From Acanthosepion lycidas (lineage: Eukaryota > Mollusca > Cephalopoda > Sepiida > Sepiidae), in contig OZ010593.1 of NCBI GenBank assembly GCA_963932145.1, positions 36,730,411 through 36,794,410 on the forward strand: a stretch of DNA of 64,000 bases, written 5' to 3'. Made by a program: the position numbers and the translations under genes. Of the stretch, positions 49,261 through 60,423 are shown piece after piece; position 1 is the stretch's first letter, and every line of letters starts with the position of its first letter. Under the pieces are notes generated by a model, which did not search any database, was not told where the DNA came from, and worked only from the letters and a program-made list of their open reading frames with translations.

Positions 49261-49269
49261 TTTAAACTA

Positions 49270-50536
49270 TCAGGTCACCCCATAAGTTCTGTACAAATTT
49301 TAACTTTTTGTTAAAATGAATGAAATTTAAAGAGTATTTTATAATGTCTAATGGAGCTGAACATTATTTTTATGTTTAGATGCATTTAAACTGATCAAAT
49401 TTTATTTCAGAGAATAATAAAATTAAATTCTGTTTGATTAAAACACTGCTAACATGGAAGTACCCAAGAATCATTTGAGGCACATAATGCTTTATGAGTT
49501 CAAGAAAGGAAACTCAGCAGCCGAAGCGGCTAGAAACACACAGTTTATGGAGAGGAATGTGTGAATGAAAGAACTTGCAGAAGATGGTTTGCAAAATTCA
49601 GTGGTGGAGATTTCACACTTGAAGATGAAGATCGAACCGGATGTCCAGTTGAGTTTGATGAAAAGCTTCTTGAAGCAGCCCTTGAAGAAAATCCTGCTTT
49701 ATCAATTGAGAAATTGGCAGTGGTTCTCAGTTCAAACCATACAACTGTTCATCGTCATCTTGGAAAAGTTCCTAAACTTGGAAAATGGGTGCCTCATGAA
49801 TTGTCTGAAAACAACCTCAAATCCCGAGTTGCTCTTCTCTCCATTCTCGCCGACTTGTTTCACCTTTTTTGGATAGACTTGTGAGTGGCGACGAAAAATG
49901 GAACTTTTATCGAAATGTTAAGCGTCGTAGACAGTGGCTTGGTAAAGGGGAAGGACACCAGCCACAGCCGAGAAGGGAACTTCATGGGCAAAAGGTTCTT
50001 CTTTCAATCTGGTGGGATCGCCAAGGAATAATCCAGTTTGAATTCTTACCACCTAATGCAACAATTAATGCTCAAATATACTGTCAGCAATTAGAGCGTT
50101 TGAACCAAGCTTGAAGAAAAAAAGACCTGCTCTAGTGAATCGAAAAGGGGTGATGTTTCATCAGGACAATGCGCGACCCGACGCAGCAAGAATCACGTCA
50201 CAAAAGATCGAAGAACTTCGTTGGGAAAAATTCCTCATCCACCTTATTCTCCCGATCTTGCTCCTTCAGACTACCATTTGTTTCGTAGCTTACAGAATCA
50301 TTTGGAAGAAACAGCGTTTGTAACACAGGAAGAGGTTAAAACTGACATTTGTGAGTTCTTCGAATCAAAGCCAAAAGAATTTTACAGTAATGGAATTAGT
50401 AAGCTTGTTAATAGATGGAAGGAAGTCATAGATAATCAGGGAAAATACATTGTTGATTGAATCTGTAATTAAATGTAATATTTGGTCACTTGTTTTCTTT
50501 ATTAAAAATTCGTACAGAACTTATGGGATGACCTGA
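49270..50536 (+). mobile_element. mariner element with TA target duplication
   Basis: 1267 bp. The left end TCAGGTCACCCCATAAGTTC (49270) and right end GAACTTATGGGATGACCTGA (to 50536) are inverted repeats with one mismatch over 20 bp, extending to GTAC. TA flanks both ends (49268-49269, 50537-50538). Length and target site are typical of mariner. Confidence 0.95.
49454..50460 (+). pseudogene. mariner transposase, DD34D, several frameshifts
   Basis: Starts MEVPKNHLRHIMLYEFKKGN (49454), breaks near 49558, then NERTCRRWFAKF, EDEDRTGCPVEFDE and SSNHTTVHRHLGKVPKLGKW (paired helix-turn-helix region and linker). After a second break near 49860: DRLVSGDEKWNFY (first Asp, 49890-49892) and VLLSIWWDRQGIIQFE. 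After a third near 50110: VMFHQDNARPD (second Asp, 50165-50167). After a fourth near 50222: PYSPDLAPSDYHLFRSLQ (third Asp, 50269-50271), ending at 50460. Correcting one missing base gives 34 residues between the last two Asp, so DD34D. The usual His after NARP is Asp. All catalytic residues survive but the frame does not. Confidence 0.9.
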
Positions 50537-50539
50537 TAA

Positions 50540-51077
50540 TTTGCTATATTTACTAATGATAAAGTTTTGTCTCTTTAAATTTAAATGGTCTTATGAAAAG
50601 ATAGTTTCAAAAACATTGCCGATTCTATTTTATTTGCTTTTAATCTTACCAAGTTCAAATGATATGGTAAGAAGATACGTGCAGAGCTTAATCATTAGAT
50701 CTACAAAAATTTTATTTGTATTTCTTTCATTTGGAAACGCATTAATGATTTTATTATTAGTTGCGATTCTACCACAAAGAAGTGTTATTAAGCCAACCAG
50801 AGTCTAGCCTGTCACATGGCGGGATTTTAATGTTGGAAATATAAATTTTGCCAATGGAATATCATATGTATGCGGATAATATATAAGTTTGCGCTTCTGC
50901 GTATGTAATATCAGGTTTTACTTTTTTGTGTCATCAACTCTTCAGCCGTCCCATGAGATGCTCGTAAATTTAAATGGAGTTTCATTATATATGATCAAGC
51001 AAAGTTCACTTGAGGTTACATGTAACAAACATTCCAGAATGATTTGTGCGTTCTAGAGCAATGGAGATTGCTTATAT

Positions 51078-51080
<3 letters not shown>
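50540..51080. other. Spacer, no gene recognised
   Basis: An 88-codon hydrophobic frame (50541-50807) is AT-driven and unrecognised. Confidence 0.45.
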
Positions 51081-51108
<28 letters not shown>

Positions 51109-51109
51109 T

Positions 51110-51163
<54 letters not shown>
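51078..51163. repeat. (ACAT)n-(CA)n-(TA)n microsatellite
   Basis: Lies at the 3' side of the minus-strand hammerhead SINE. Confidence 0.95.
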
Positions 51164-51165
<2 letters not shown>

Positions 51166-51345
51166 ATTCATCGAGTCTGATAGTCTGATAGAAACCTCAG
51201 GAAGCACTGGACGGCCATTTCGTCCTATATTTGGGACTCATCAGCAGTGCGCATCCACTACCGAGGGAATCGAAACCCCGACAGTTAGGTTGGCAAGCGA
51301 ACACCATACCAACTGCTCCACCGGTGACGAAGAGATTGCAAATCA
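51164..51345 (-). mobile_element. tRNA-derived SINE carrying a hammerhead ribozyme
   Basis: Minus strand. The head has GGTGGAGCAGTTGGT (A-box region) and GGGGTTTCGATTCCC (B-box region), with a tRNA-like TTCGCTTGCCAACC between them. The body is a complete hammerhead motif (51204-51250), and the element then runs about 40 bp to a (TA)n tract. Known: schistosome Sm-alpha-type SINEs and metazoan retrozymes combine a small retroelement with a hammerhead. The 5' boundary is approximate. Confidence 0.75.
51204..51250 (-). ncRNA. Canonical hammerhead ribozyme motif (type I, minimal stem III)
   Basis: All consensus positions are present on the minus strand: stem I 5' strand GCACUG (51250-51245), core CUGAUGA (51244-51238), stem II GUCC / loop CAAAUAUA / GGAC (51237-51222), GAA then A15.1 (51221-51218), stem III text UGGCCGU (51217-51211) ending in U16.1, C17 (51210) as cleavage residue, and stem I 3' strand CAGUGC (51209-51204), perfectly complementary to GCACUG. 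Stem III has no room for a hairpin loop, but A-UGGCCG-U is self-complementary between two molecules when G-U pairs are allowed, as in dimer-active hammerheads of newt satellite and Penelope-like elements. Predicted to self-cleave after C17 in RNA of this strand; not tested. Confidence 0.88.
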
Positions 51346-51446
51346 GACTCAATGTAGCGCCGCTCACTCCCATATTCCGTGGTGGAACTCAACTGAGATT
51401 CTCTCTGACCATAGGACTGAGCCTCCTGGAGCCACGACTACTCTCA

Positions 51447-51690
<244 letters not shown>

Positions 51691-52054
51691 TTTCTTTTAT
51701 ATACATATAATCGAATCCATTCATAGCCTTTCTATTTTCCTTTCCAACACTTTGTTAGTAGGTATACTACACAGTGCCAGGAATGGTGAAATATTTTAAG
51801 AGCCAGGGCGCAGATTTACAGTAGATGACCTTACGATTGAGGCACTCTCTAGACATTTAAGCCATTGTGAATTTTTATCTTTTGATCAGAGTAGATATTT
51901 TTTTTAAATAATACGTCAAATCCGTTGGTTACCCACCGTAATGAGACTGACCACAATTTTGACATAAAAATGTGGGATGCCTACAAAAGTGATAGAAAGT
52001 AAAAAATGACTGTAAATGAATTCGGTTAGGTATAAAATAAAGAAAAAATATTCT

Positions 52055-52215
52055 AAAATCCCCAGCATCCCTCGTTTGTGCGCATGTGCAGTCGTATCAA
52101 CATAAATTTAGTCCGATGAAGTCTTGAAAGACAAAACGCGTCACAAGTATCATTTTCCACCTTGTCTTACATTTTCCCAAATATTGCTCTTGATATATAA
52201 AAATATATAACGTTA

Positions 52216-52218
<3 letters not shown>
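52055..52218 (+). mobile_element. PLE-terminal copy with decayed hammerhead
   Basis: TAAAATCCCCAGCATCCCTC, then the motif at 52113-52142: CCGATGA, stem II GTCT/AGAC, AAAA for GAAA, palindrome ACGCGT and C17. Two changes from consensus (U4 to C, G12 to A) predict loss of activity. It leads into (TA)n at 52219. Confidence 0.6.

Positions 52219-52276
<58 letters not shown>
52219..52276. repeat. (TA)n between two inverted PLE-terminal copies
   Basis: About 28 TA dinucleotides. Both neighbours point their 3' sides at it. Confidence 0.95.
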
Positions 52277-52282
<6 letters not shown>

Positions 52283-53160
52283 TATTATAGAAATGAATGA
52301 CAAAGTGGAAAGAAATTATCTGCAACGTGTTTCGTTCACAATAAGGACTTCATCGGACTAAAGTCATGATTTTATTGATGAAACTGTATATGTGTAGGAG
52401 GGGATGAAAAACGCTAGTGTCAGCTATAATAATGTGCAGAGAGGAACCGCTGAAGATGTGGGAGCGCTGAAATTTAAATTTATTTTTTTAGCCTTTTCTG
52501 GACATATAGGCTAGGCAATTATATTCAGTTATCCGACGATGTTGTTTCTGTTTTTATCGCTTTTGTTTTTAAGAATCTCACATTGTGATTTTAAAAGATC
52601 TTCTAAGAAAGGTTAAATTTTGGTACAACATCGACTCAAATCTACCGTGGATGAGTTAGCAACCAAAGCAATTTCTATACATTTTAACCGAAGTAAATTG
52701 ATTTCTCTTTTAATTAAAGTATCACTTTTAAATCGAAATTATGGTCAGACTCACTATGGTGAGCGACTAATGCATTTAATGTATTGTTTCTGAACGGTAT
52801 CTTTTGTGTTTATATAAACTTTTATTTAAATTCCTCGAGGTTTCGCCTATATATTCCATGTGGCAGTTATTACAGCTATAGTTTAATTTCTTCCTTCAGA
52901 TTTTAGGCTCTGATTATTTTGTTTTGTCTCTTATTCTTTTAGGTGTACAGTTGGTATCAGAATTATCTCATAAAATCTTGAGCATGTTTTGTCATTTTCT
53001 TGACTGAAAATAAATTTTTTCCTTGCTTCTGATTTCATATCTCCTTGTTTAGAAAAGGTGGGTACGGCCAGGTAAATGATGGTATAAATCTTAAAATTCC
53101 ACCAAAGAGATGTCCATTACTGAAACTCCATAATCTTCTTAGAGTTTAGGACCAACTAGT
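52277..53160 (-). pseudogene. Penelope-like element, GIY-YIG end plus degenerate hammerhead
   Basis: Minus strand. Upstream frames (~53160-52920) are too degraded to assign. At ~52875-52790 text reads NCHMEYIGETSRNLNKSLYK with YIGET at 52840-52854, the YIG half of a GIY-YIG nuclease preceded by a Cys-containing segment (GIY part poor). In other frames NALVAHHSESDHNFDLKVIL and IEIALVANSSTVDLSRC follow, matching the C-terminus of Penelope endonucleases. Beyond the coding end a hammerhead-like motif lies at 52322-52356: CCGATGA, AGTCC...GAAC (stem II with one mismatch), GAAA, CACGTTGC. Known: PLE terminal repeats encode hammerheads. Several frameshifts; inactive. Confidence 0.7.
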
Positions 53161-53920
53161 AATGGTTGTTTTTTTTTTCTGTTTACTTACGCTTTTATTC
53201 AAAGCATTTTATTTTTATTTCTCTTTCTTCTGCAGTTTGCCCGCATTACAAATAGCCAAAGTGATATCTCTCTTTTCCGCTCTTTTCTGTCTTATTAGTC
53301 TAAACGAACACTTCCTTCTCATTTCTTGTAAAAAAAGATCCAGGCCCTAACCTTCCGTCCCTGCCCTCTCTCCAAATCACTGATTGATCTCCTATCTCCT
53401 TGTCTAAAAAGCTCTCTCACTGCTTCCTCTGCCCCATCAAGAAGTAGACACGTTCTTCTACTTCTCATCCCGTTATTTCTCTCACCCACCCTTAATGCTC
53501 CTTGAAATACATCTCTCTCTATTTGCTTCTTTCACATCCATCCCACCCTCTGTTATAAGAGGTTTTCGTCGGACATTTTCAAAATTACGGATGTTTTGAC
53601 CTCACGTGAGAATGCAATTAAGCACACTAAAACACGCAAAGTACAAGAGACGTGTTGGTGGATGTGGGCCGGTGTTGTTTCTAGAAGAGACGATGTTAGG
53701 AGAGGCCCGGAAAGATGTGGAGAGAGACCGCTAATCGTTTAGCATGCACAGTGTGCAGGTACTTTCAGATCGGCACGCTCTCATTCAAAGGTCGGCAGCT
53801 CAATAAACACAAACGCATAAAAACATTTGCAACACGCTTAGCCTTGAATAGGAACTACGTTTAGCTTAGCCTGGTACAAGACCAGATGGATAGAAAAGAT
53901 TGAAGGTAGAAAGTACTTAA
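53160..53920. other. Pyrimidine-rich then mixed spacer, no gene recognised
   Basis: T/C-rich to ~53540, then higher-GC text to 53900 with no recognisable frame. Confidence 0.45.
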
Positions 53921-53927
53921 ATGTATT

Positions 53928-54001
53928 AGGTTGGTGCAAAAATAATGACGTAATAATGTCGTTTTTTGACGTATTTTGTAACGTCAAAAAACGACATTAT
54001 T
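53928..54001 (+). mobile_element. mariner terminal repeat joined to a perfect hairpin
   Basis: TTAGGTTGGTGCAAAAATAA (53928-53947) matches the well-known terminus of cecropia/Hsmar1-type mariners. It leads into a perfect inverted repeat: 53952-53972 pairs with 53981-54001 over 21 bp around the 8-nt loop ATTTTGTA. No second terminal repeat found downstream. It resembles palindromic mariner MITEs such as primate MADE1. Confidence 0.65.
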
Positions 54002-54720
54002 CGAAACTCTGTTCTAGTCTTTGACTGAAAAACGAACGACTGGTGTGCTCGGAGAGAATATCAAAATATCTTCCCAACAAGGAAAACCATTGTTGTAACT
54101 TAGAAAATGTTTACTGAATGAGGAATAACCAAAACGGAGGTTGGAAATCAAATGGTAATCTTTATAATATCAACAAAATACAATACTCGCCAACGCCGTG
54201 AAGTAGGTAAACCACTTCTGGTGATGGACTACTTAGACAACATATTACCCCCAGTTACATTAGTGTCCAACGTATTTATGAAGATTGGGACATACCCATT
54301 TGTGTTCATAGATACGGTATATAACAATCATATTCCCCGATTCCTATACAATAGTCAAGTCTTCAGAATAATATTTCTGATTTGTTTTTATCAAGTTGTA
54401 GAAATCGAAAACAATGATCACGTTTATATCGATTAATATTAATTATAGAGCATAAATGTTGGAGTACCCAATGGGGATCAAATTTGGTGTACGCGGTGTG
54501 ATTGATTTATTTTTCTCGAATTATCTGAAGATAAAATGTTATAGCTTATCGATCAATCTGTAATGGTTATATCACGTACATTAGGTATCTAGAGATTTCA
54601 TTATATTTACGAATATTAAACAAACAAGAAATTCATTCGATAGTTTGTCTTGACTGAAGGTCACAGTAACATAAGATAACGTAATAATGAAGGTAGAGCA
54701 AGTAATTTGGTCATGAGATT
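54002..54720. other. Spacer, no gene recognised
   Basis: A 94-codon frame (54152-54436) has no recognisable content; it could be degraded mariner interior. Confidence 0.4.
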
Positions 54721-54788
54721 CATATATCCATATGTCGATATATATCCATATGTCGATATATATCCATATGTCGATATATATATATATT
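54721..54788. repeat. Short tandem repeat, about 18-bp unit
   Basis: TCCATATGTCGATATATA occurs three times, then (TA)n. It contains self-complementary CATATG and TCGATA text. Confidence 0.9.
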
Positions 54789-54957
54789 GAAGAAGTACCC
54801 GAGAATGGTTCGAAAAAGGTAAAATGAAATGCTCTCTTTCCTTAAATGAATAAGGAACTTCATCCTTTTTAAAATTCATTGTCTCTAACAAACATTTGAA
54901 AAATATTAAAAATCCTTACCCACATATGTCTGTTGTAATTTGACAGTGCACCAAAAG

Positions 54958-55215
54958 ACATAATGGGTGCGTGGTTAGGACGTTAGCGTTCAGACCAAGA
55001 GACTTGGGTTCGAGTCTGATCACTGTTGCGAATTGCCTAAAAAACCATACCATGGGTTGACCAAAATTTTCTGTGGGAAACTGTGTCGAAAAGCCTGTTC
55101 AGAAGCCATTAATGACTATGCAAGCAAAAAGTCCCAAGTCATCGTGGCCGATGGGTTGACCGTTGGTCTGTATTAACACGCCTGGATCTGTGATCTCTTC
55201 TAGAAAATGAAACTA
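54958..55215 (+). mobile_element. tRNA-derived SINE
   Basis: Head with A-box-like GTGGTTAGGACGTTAG (~54972) and B-box-like GGGTTCGAGTCTG (~55006), spaced as in a tRNA gene. The body contains CCATGGGTTGACC and later GATGGGTTGACCGTTGG. No other copy in the window. Confidence 0.65.
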
Positions 55216-55776
55216 AGAATTGCTCATGATAGTTATTGTATGAAACACAAGTTGGCTGTGTGTTGAAGAAGCACAAATATGCCTGAGAATGATTCTTAGC
55301 TACACGAACAATCTGGCAAACACGGAAACGAACAGCTAGGCATTATATATTATATTTATTAGGCATTGGGAATAAAAATATCTAGCCTAAGAAAATCAAG
55401 AATGTCTTCACCTTGATGTTGTTTCAAAAATCAGTTTATCACCCTCGTCAGCCAAAAGGATTGAAGTTATATATCCTTCCTTCCAATCGACTACGTTCTC
55501 GACTCTAAAGTATGTATTCACTTGAAATTTAAAGATTTTAGGCTTTTTTCCAAATAAACCGAAACTTCAGATATATTTATTTACCTCACGTTTACCGCAT
55601 TTTTATACAATGTGATAATTCAAAACAACACATCAGAACCAATAACTCCCTGACGTATCTTTATCTCTAGGAAATGGTGTCTGCCAGAGCATGAATTTAA
55701 TTTATGACACTTGCAGAATGCTTTAACGGCAAACTGTATAATAGCTGTATTAGTTATATTTCAAAAAAATATATAC

Positions 55777-56632
55777 AGGATTATTCAAAAAAGAATGAAC
55801 CGATTTCATTACGCAATATTTTAATAAGGAAAAGCAACAGAAAACTCCAGCCAAGTCACAAGTATTCGATTCACAATCAACTTTTATTTTCTGTCTTACA
55901 AGTGTTCAATGTGATCACTACTGCGACATGGGCAATATCAATGTGATAAGAGAATTCCTCCCAGATGCGTATCAGCATATCACGATCCACTGAGTTGATC
56001 GCTATTGTTATTCAATATTTAAGATCATCGAGGTTAGTTGGTGGGGGTGGGGGCGGTGTAACATAAACGCGATCTTTTACGTGTCCCCAAAAGAAAAAGA
56101 AAATCACACAAGGTGAAGTCTGGGGATCTCGCAGGCCAAGCACAAAGAGCAAGGTCATGGTAAGTGCCTGAACGAGGTGCAGTCTGTAAGGTTTCAAATG
56201 TAGATATCTTCTTAACACACGCCAGATAGTGGATTGAGAGATTGCAAGCTCACGGCTAGCTCGAATCGTGGACTTCCGTGAACTCCCTCTCAAACCAGCA
56301 TTCTTGCCACTTGTTTCTCCGGAACTCGTGGTCGTCCTGTAATTTTTATCTTTACACAGATACCCACTCTCTTGAAACTGTTTAAACCACAGTCGATTGT
56401 TCATGGACAATCATATTTTTTTCGCGAACTCGAGAACACAGAATGACTTTTGCAGGGGTAAACAAACAAGTGAACCTTGCCGAAGATACGACACGACTAC
56501 AGCGTTCCTCTGGCAGCCTTCAAAACTTAGAAAACTCCTCTTTCAAATGGTCACTGGCTCATTCCATGAAGATGCTTGAGAACTGAAGCAATGCCTCATA
56601 ATAAAATCGATTCATTCTTTTTTAATAACCCT
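55777..56632 (-). mobile_element. Internally deleted Tc1/mariner-type element
   Basis: 856 bp. The terminal inverted repeats AGGATTATTCAAAAAAGAAT (55777) and its near-complement at 56632 continue through GAA(C/T)CGATTT(C/T)ATTA, about 34 bp with few mismatches. The length is too short for a full transposase. Confidence 0.8.
56012..56410 (-). pseudogene. Transposase with N-terminal HTH joined to C-terminus, catalytic core deleted
   Basis: Minus-strand frame: RLWFKQFQESGYLCKDK, SRKSTIRASRELAISQSTIW and RRYLHLKPYRLHLVQAL form the DUF4817-type helix-turn-helix region. Almost at once comes LRDPQTSPCVIFFFFWGHVK and RVYVTPPPPPPTNLDDL, which corresponds to the R-SPDLTPCDFFLWGYVKDRV segment just at the last catalytic residue. 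The first two catalytic Asp residues are missing and SPDLTPCDF reads DPQTSPCVI. The single open frame shows that the deletion kept phase. Non-functional as a nuclease but it could still bind its terminal repeats. Confidence 0.75.
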
Positions 56633-56635
56633 TTA

Positions 56636-56710
56636 TATATATACACATATATATATATGTGTGTGTGTGTGCGCTCGCGCGTGCGTGCGTGTGTGTGTAT
56701 CTGTGTGTGT
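56636..56710. repeat. (TA)n-(TG)n/(CG) microsatellite
   Basis: Begins directly at the right end of the preceding transposon. Confidence 0.9.
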
Positions 56711-57089
56711 CTGTCCTTACTCACGTTTTCAAAACCAGCGTCTCTCTAATTTAGAATTTATATTTCTTATTTCCAGCGATATTTTCAATCTTAAATGTCA
56801 ATCTGAGCTTAAATAACAAAGTCAAAAAAAATAAATAAATAAATAAAAACGGTGTCAACCCAAAAATAAAACACAGATATATTTCCAGCACTTGAAAATT
56901 GCTTCGGCATGAAACTAAGAGAAATAAATAAATAAATATATACAGTGAAATATTCATGCACATATATATATTTAATTTGTTGTATATACATCCAAATGAA
57001 TAAACATAATTTTCAATTAATTAACCGTACATAGATTCATAATAACTAAATATTCATGGAAAACAGAAAAAAAAATAAATAGAAATAAA

Positions 57090-58078
<989 letters not shown>

Positions 58079-58223
58079 TAAATGAGATTTATTTCTATTT
58101 CTCTTAAATCATTTTTTGTCTTCTGCGCATGTGTACAGTTAATTATATGTAAAGTATGTTCATTCATTCGCTGGAAATACAATAAATTAAAGATTTGTAC
58201 ATGTACGAATATTTGTCCCCCAC

Positions 58224-58225
<2 letters not shown>

Positions 58226-58311
<86 letters not shown>
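58226..58311. repeat. (TA)n microsatellite
   Basis: About 43 TA dinucleotides. Confidence 0.95.
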
Positions 58312-58315
<4 letters not shown>

Positions 58316-60420
58316 TATCTAATTTAGTAGGAAAATATTTTGACGATGATAGATTTTTATTAACTTTTTGACAACATTACTGGGAGAATTTCATTAATAT
58401 AGAAACAAACAAGAGTTACATTTTTACGTCTTATCTATATTATAAAAGAAGCACTATTCTCCCTCCGTTCCGTCTCTGTCTACGTATGATTTTCAGTGCG
58501 AATATATAATGTCTATGTATACGTCTGGGTTGTGTGTGAGTGACTTGGGTCTGGGCCATTTAATGTACACAAGGACACACACACGAGCATACACACAAGA
58601 ATACACACAAACACACACATATAAACACACACATACACTTACAATCTGACCAAATTTGAAATATTTTGAAGAAATTGGAATAATACTAGTTCCCACCAAA
58701 ACGGATGCATTTTCCGAAATAAAAGCAAAACATCGCTACACCCTGTATTTTCTAAAAGTCGGCGACGTAACCGATTCAAACGAAATTTTTATTAATGAAT
58801 GAATTGTATCCTGAATAGGTTATGCTATTAAAAAAAATGGGATTAACATTTTGGAGTAGATATGTTTCGCTTACATTTTTTTATCACCTGTGTACTTTTT
58901 AATTTGAAGGTTTTCGTCCAATTTTTTATAGATATATAAAGAAAAATCCCTGGAGATATTATTTCAGTAAAAAATGTATGAGGTATCAAAAAGTATAAAC
59001 AGACGGAAAATTCGCACCACATCTTGCCAATAATAATTCAATGAAACTCAAAAAATTGTGTAGAGATGGTGTTTGCATAATTTAATATAACATGTTTTCT
59101 TTCGTATTGGGCAGAAAAAACTCCACACTTAATATTTATTTTTTAAATATTATTCATCCTGTTCATACCATTTTCGAATGCGAACTTTTAAAAAGAACTT
59201 TCATTTAGCAACTGTTAGATTATTTTTAGTATGGATGTACAAAAAGGACATTATTATGATATCTCGCTTTAACTGATGAAGGAGTATAGTATTAATAGAA
59301 TTTCTTATGTTATGTGACTTGAAAGCAGTTTTCCGATCCGTCGGTACGAGTGATATTTTGTTGTTGTTCTTTTTATGGGGAAGGTCATATGTCTCTGTTT
59401 TTATGCATTTATTTACAGATTATTGTATACAAGAATGACAAATACTTACTTCTGCAATTAAACAAGTTGTTAAAGTTGTTATTTTAATTTCTTGTTTTAA
59501 AACAAATTTTTGTCATGTTTTTTTTACTGAATAATTTGTTTCTCTCGCCACCGAACAGATTTTCAGAATTACGACGAAACTATTTCATTCGCATAAAAGA
59601 ATATCTTAGTTTATACAGTAATTTTTCTCAAATTTCCTCTTAAAATAAATGTTTTTCTTTTGTTTTACCAATTTAAATGCAAATTATGATTATGCTATAT
59701 TTTTTTAAGTTACCCTTTAATGTCTTCGAATTTATTCATTATGTTTAATGTTTAATGTTTAATAAAAAGTATAGAATAAAAAAATATTCTTAAACTATTT
59801 TTTATGGTTAAAGGAAATATATTTTAAAATGTAAATAACATTTTTTTTTATTATTGTACTTCCAGTCTTCCATATTCCTTTAGGCTTTATTTTTACTTTT
59901 ATACGCGCTTTTTTCTACAAGTGGTTACGGTAGTTTTATTTTGTCCTTTGACTTCCCAAGTTACCGTACTTAAATAAAACGTTATTTTTTATTGTTTTAA
60001 ATAAAAGGTAAGCAGTATTTTTACAAAATCCAATTAATTAATTCTTACATTTAATAACAGATTTCGAAATAAATCCCTCGGATAAATATTGGATTTTAAA
60101 GAGATTTTTATATTTTTTTGTTTGGTGGTTCGATAAGTGATGAAAAAATGTGCCAATGTTTTAAAAATTCCTAAAAAGTTTATTTATATGTGGTCAAACC
60201 GACTAATAAGGTTTTCTTTCTTTTACCTAGAGCTTTAATATCATACGAATAATCATGTCACTCTGTTTCTATCTATAACAGTATATTTATTTTTTTACAA
60301 TGATATTCACTCTGGACAAGGCCCAAGAACCACGCGAGGTAGAACGTTACAGAGTAAGAGGACAGTTTAAGGGTATATCTGGGGAAGGTATTCGTTGACC
60401 TTAGACTTAAACAGGTTAAG
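58312..60420. other. Very AT-rich spacer
   Basis: (CA)n text at 58575-58640, then very AT-rich DNA. No gene recognised. 58430-58500 (CTATATTATAAAAGAAGC...) vaguely recalls Helitron 5' ends but nothing supports it further. Confidence 0.45.
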
Positions 60421-60423
60421 ATT

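Noticed and set aside
58430-58500. CTATATTATAAAAGAAGC as a Helitron 5' end
   Set aside because: No CTRR-ending hairpin or Rep/helicase text could be matched to it.
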